From Brevibacillus sp. DP1.3A (GTDB lineage Bacteria; Bacillota; Bacilli; Brevibacillales; Brevibacillaceae), in the NCBI RefSeq assembly GCF_013284245.2, contig NZ_CP085876.1, positions 2,897,001-2,961,000 of the forward strand: a stretch of 64,000 bases of DNA, in the 5' to 3' direction. This document shows, one piece after another, positions 61,990 to 64,000 of this stretch. Under the pieces are notes generated by a model. The model saw only the letters and a program-made list of their open reading frames with translations, searched no databases and had not been told where the DNA came from. The position numbers and the translations under genes are program-made. The stretch's first letter is position 1. Each line of letters opens with the position of its first letter.

Positions 61990-62811
61990 TCATTTTCTCA
62001 CGCGCTTCTTCCGGATATACCAGCCGCGTTTATGAAAGGAGATGGACCTGTAATTCTGGGCGAGTCTGATGATTCGTTTACGAGTAAGTGATGCTGGTTT
62101 TGAAGATAAGCTTTTGTTAAGAGAACTTCTTACAACCAGATGACCGGGGTAGTGAGCTTTCACGAAGTTACCGTAAGTTTCGAACTCGGAGAAGCCGGCA
62201 TAACTCTGCTTGTTGGTTTTCTTGATAATCGCCCAGTACCATCTAGTCTTATGCCTAGCCTCAATTTTAGACTTCAGCCGGGAGAGCTTCGATTTGTCGA
62301 ACAGCATATAGTGGGCAACGAAAGAGCGCGAAGCGGTTGGCTTGGTCCCCATTAATTTCTTGTAGGTGCGAAAATACTCGGGACGACTCCAGTTACGGCA
62401 GTAAAAAACGGTTTTCCCATTGACGAGAAACACATGAGGTCGAATGAGAATGGTGTCGGCGTCAATCACAAGATAATACCTTTGCTTGGTCAAGTTTCCT
62501 CCCGCCAGCTTCAACAATTGTTGGAGCAGCCAGCCTGAGCGATTGGTGCGTTTGGTTTGGTAGTGAATGTCTTTTTTGGTAATCGGTAGGACGCGTTTTT
62601 CATTGATGAAGGTGCAGTTTTTATGCCGGCAAAGGGCTTGGATTCGTTTGCTTGGTGGCGATACAACCATGATCCTACCAACCGGATGCTTCACTTGCTT
62701 ACGGATACTGTCAATGACATACGGAAGAGTGCCAAGGTCTTTCTCAATAGCTGGGATCAGGACATCAATTTTAATAGAGCTGTTGAAGGTGCTTTTCACT
62801 GAACGAGACAA
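61990..62811 (-). CDS. DUF6492-family protein, glycosyltransferase-like
   Basis: 273 aa from TTG with AAAAGGAGTTG upstream. IDVLIPAIEKDLGTLPYVID starts a GT-A-like Rossmann fold, YLVIDADTILIRP near residue 115 gives the DxD motif, and the C-terminus is strongly basic. The family often lies in wall-polysaccharide clusters. Acceptor and donor are unknown. Confidence 0.75.
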   Translation of the reverse strand: MSRSVKSTFNSSIKIDVLIPAIEKDLGTLPYVIDSIRKQVKHPVGRIMVVSPPSKRIQALCRHKNCTFINEKRVLPITKKDIHYQTKRTNRSGWLLQQLLKLAGGNLTKQRYYLVIDADTILIRPHVFLVNGKTVFYCRNWSRPEYFRTYKKLMGTKPTASRSFVAHYMLFDKSKLSRLKSKIEARHKTRWYWAIIKKTNKQSYAGFSEFETYGNFVKAHYPGHLVVRSSLNKSLSSKPASLTRKRIIRLAQNYRSISFHKRGWYIRKKRVRK

Positions 62812-63212
62812 CTTCTCAACTCCTTTTCACTAAGCAGTTTCAACCATATGTGTCTGAACAGGTTGGCCAGAGTGTCCGACATTCCAGATAGGATATGATT
62901 TTCTTCCTTAGGGTGAATATGTCAGAAATGGAAATCCTGAAAAATGTGTGTATGTCTGCCTTCTTGAGTCATTGAGTAAGTATTTACATTTCAAAAATTT
63001 ATGTAAAACCCCTTTGAAACTCTCCTCACTTTGTCTCGTCGAAATCGTTGACATACAACAATGGCAGCTCGATCCGACTCCGTTGGTTCTGACTGGATCA
63101 ATACGTTTCTTTGAAGATAGACCGGAACAGATGGAGCTGGCAGAAAACCAGGAGCGCTGTGATGGCCGCGACGAAATCCGACGAAACCGACGAAAGTAAA
63201 AATTTAACAATT
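62812..63212. other. Gene-free stretch
   Basis: No supported gene. Short plus frames such as MAARSDSVGSDWINTFL near 63060 lack ribosome binding sites. Probably further scar tissue of lost elements. Confidence 0.4.
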
Positions 63213-63374
63213 AAACAAGCACCATTGGTCGTAACAGGTGGTTTCCGTTCCGAAGAAGGTATGAATGAAGCAATCGAAAGTGGAGCAGTTGATATGGTTG
63301 GTGTCGGAAAACTATTTGCATTAAACCCTGATTTCCCAAATCAGATTATCCTTGGCAATTATCGTACTGTTACG
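63213..63374 (+). pseudogene. Old-yellow-enzyme-type flavin oxidoreductase fragment
   Basis: APLVVTGGFRSEEGMNEAIE then VDMVGVGKLFALNPDFPNQI is the C-terminal flavin-binding part of NADH:flavin oxidoreductases. The rest of the enzyme is absent and the frame runs straight into the ligase scar. Confidence 0.7.
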
Positions 63375-63376
63375 AT

Positions 63377-63478
63377 TACTTGCAGCCGCAAATAAAAGCA
63401 CGTCTCAAAATGCGAATTTGGACAAAGAGCGGCATGCGTCGATCACCAGTGTTTGTTGATTTTATTCTAGCTGGCTAG
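63377..63478 (+). pseudogene. ATP-dependent DNA ligase, C-terminal remnant 2
   Basis: YLQPQIKARLKMRIWTKSGM then RRSPVFVDFILAG, a diverged relative of the remnant at 43830-43976. Confidence 0.65.
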
Positions 63479-63479
63479 T

Positions 63480-63519
63480 AAAAAAACCGTCCCTGTTTTT
63501 TTAGGAGACGGTTTTTTTA
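63480..63519. terminator. Bidirectional terminator
   Basis: AAAAAACCGTC / GACGGTTTTTTT arms around a T-rich loop, between the ligase scar and the nuclease gene. Confidence 0.75.
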
Positions 63520-63570
63520 CTGTAAATGTCTATTCGTATCCGGAATTTGCGGGTACACGAAACAAATACT

Positions 63571-63999
63571 TTATTTGACCACGATTTCAACTTTTGTTCC
63601 GTTTGGATAATCCTCTAATTGATTGGATATCCACGATCCAGCTCCTCGATTATCTGAAGGCGATATGTATTCGATATGTGCTCCCGTGCCTCCCTCAGCG
63701 CACATGGCCATAGGCCATTCATCTCGATCATATCCCTTTTTTGTAGGAATGCCCTTGAGAGAATCTTGGCGATTTTCATCTGCTCCATCGCGGTCAATTG
63801 TGCATATAGCTGACTTCCCAGAGGCAATCGCTTCTTTGATATGCTTTGCAGTCTGAGGATATCGATCAGAAGGAAAAACAATCGTATGGTCTACGTTCCC
63901 GTTGCTGACTGTTTTTTCCTCTATTGGCACAAGTCCAAAGAAATAGGCGGCGCCGATCAGCAGCACCACAATCAACATCAGCATTTTTTTCTGTGTCAT
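63571..63999 (-). CDS. nucB: Secreted deoxyribonuclease, NucA/NucB family
   Basis: 142 aa. An N-terminal hydrophobic segment (MLMLIVVLLIGAAYFFGLV) serves as signal or anchor. The nuclease core shows CTIDRDGADENRQDSLKG, DRDEWPMAMCAEGGTGA and ISPSDNRGAGSWI, matching NucB of B. subtilis, a sporulation-associated extracellular DNase. The coding region is complete; its ribosome binding site lies outside the window. Confidence 0.92.
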   Translation of the reverse strand: MTQKKMLMLIVVLLIGAAYFFGLVPIEEKTVSNGNVDHTIVFPSDRYPQTAKHIKEAIASGKSAICTIDRDGADENRQDSLKGIPTKKGYDRDEWPMAMCAEGGTGAHIEYISPSDNRGAGSWISNQLEDYPNGTKVEIVVK

Positions 64000-64000
64000 G

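Noticed and set aside
1..64000. CRISPR arrays and rRNA or complete tRNA genes
   Set aside because: No regularly spaced repeat-spacer pattern and no recognisable rRNA or full cloverleaf was seen on reading the window.

Overview
The window reads as chromosome of a spore-forming Gram-positive rod, most likely Brevibacillus or a close Paenibacillaceae relative. The evidence is the order miaB-ymcA-cotE-mutS-mutL-miaA-hfq-spoVK-hflX-ynbB-glnR-glnA, strong AGGAGG-type ribosome binding sites, GTG/TTG starts and a classical GlnR operator. The genus is an inference from gene order and protein flavour; no search was run.

Region 1 (1 to about 28,020) is mostly core chromosome: tRNA modification (miaB, miaA), coat morphogenesis (cotE), mismatch repair (mutS, mutL), an amidoligase, a collagen-like spore-surface type protein, a methyltransferase, hfq, a MarR/MFS pair, a divergent IF-3 paralogue, spoVK, hflX, ynbB and the nitrogen operon glnR-glnA. 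Small scars interrupt it: a decayed lipoprotein, a frameshifted HNH-AP2 homing endonuclease beside spoVK, a truncated serine protease, and a 1,280-bp IS3-family (IS150-like) element.

Region 2 (about 28,020 to 61,760) is an accessory island bounded by two imperfect copies (about 95 bp) of the 3' end of glnA plus its terminator, which looks like an integration site. It carries decayed temperate-phage genes: HTH remnant, HNH nuclease with an in-frame stop, Rep-O-like initiator, frameshifted tyrosine recombinase, ABA-sandwich proteins, MazG-like, ArpU-like regulator, and a portal fragment. Between them lie many one-gene units, mostly on the minus strand with their own terminators: very small cysteine-rich peptides in at least two paralogous families, secreted proteins, a bulb-lectin-like protein, a metzincin-like protein, VOC, MOSC, tautomerase and nucleotidyltransferase genes. 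An oriented short motif (TTAACACAA and close variants) recurs at many unit boundaries, and several gene fragments are cut exactly there. A second identical IS copy and a subtilase/secreted-protein/membrane-protein cluster lie near the right end.

Region 3 (about 61,760 to 64,000) holds another tyrosine-recombinase C-terminal remnant, a DUF6492-like glycosyltransferase-type gene, a fused scar of flavin-oxidoreductase and DNA-ligase fragments, and a NucA/NucB-type secreted DNase.

The main points for follow-up are the small Cys-rich peptide families, the oriented junction motif, the insertion of both IS copies into the loops of transcription terminators in the same relative orientation, and the evidence for repeated integration at glnA.
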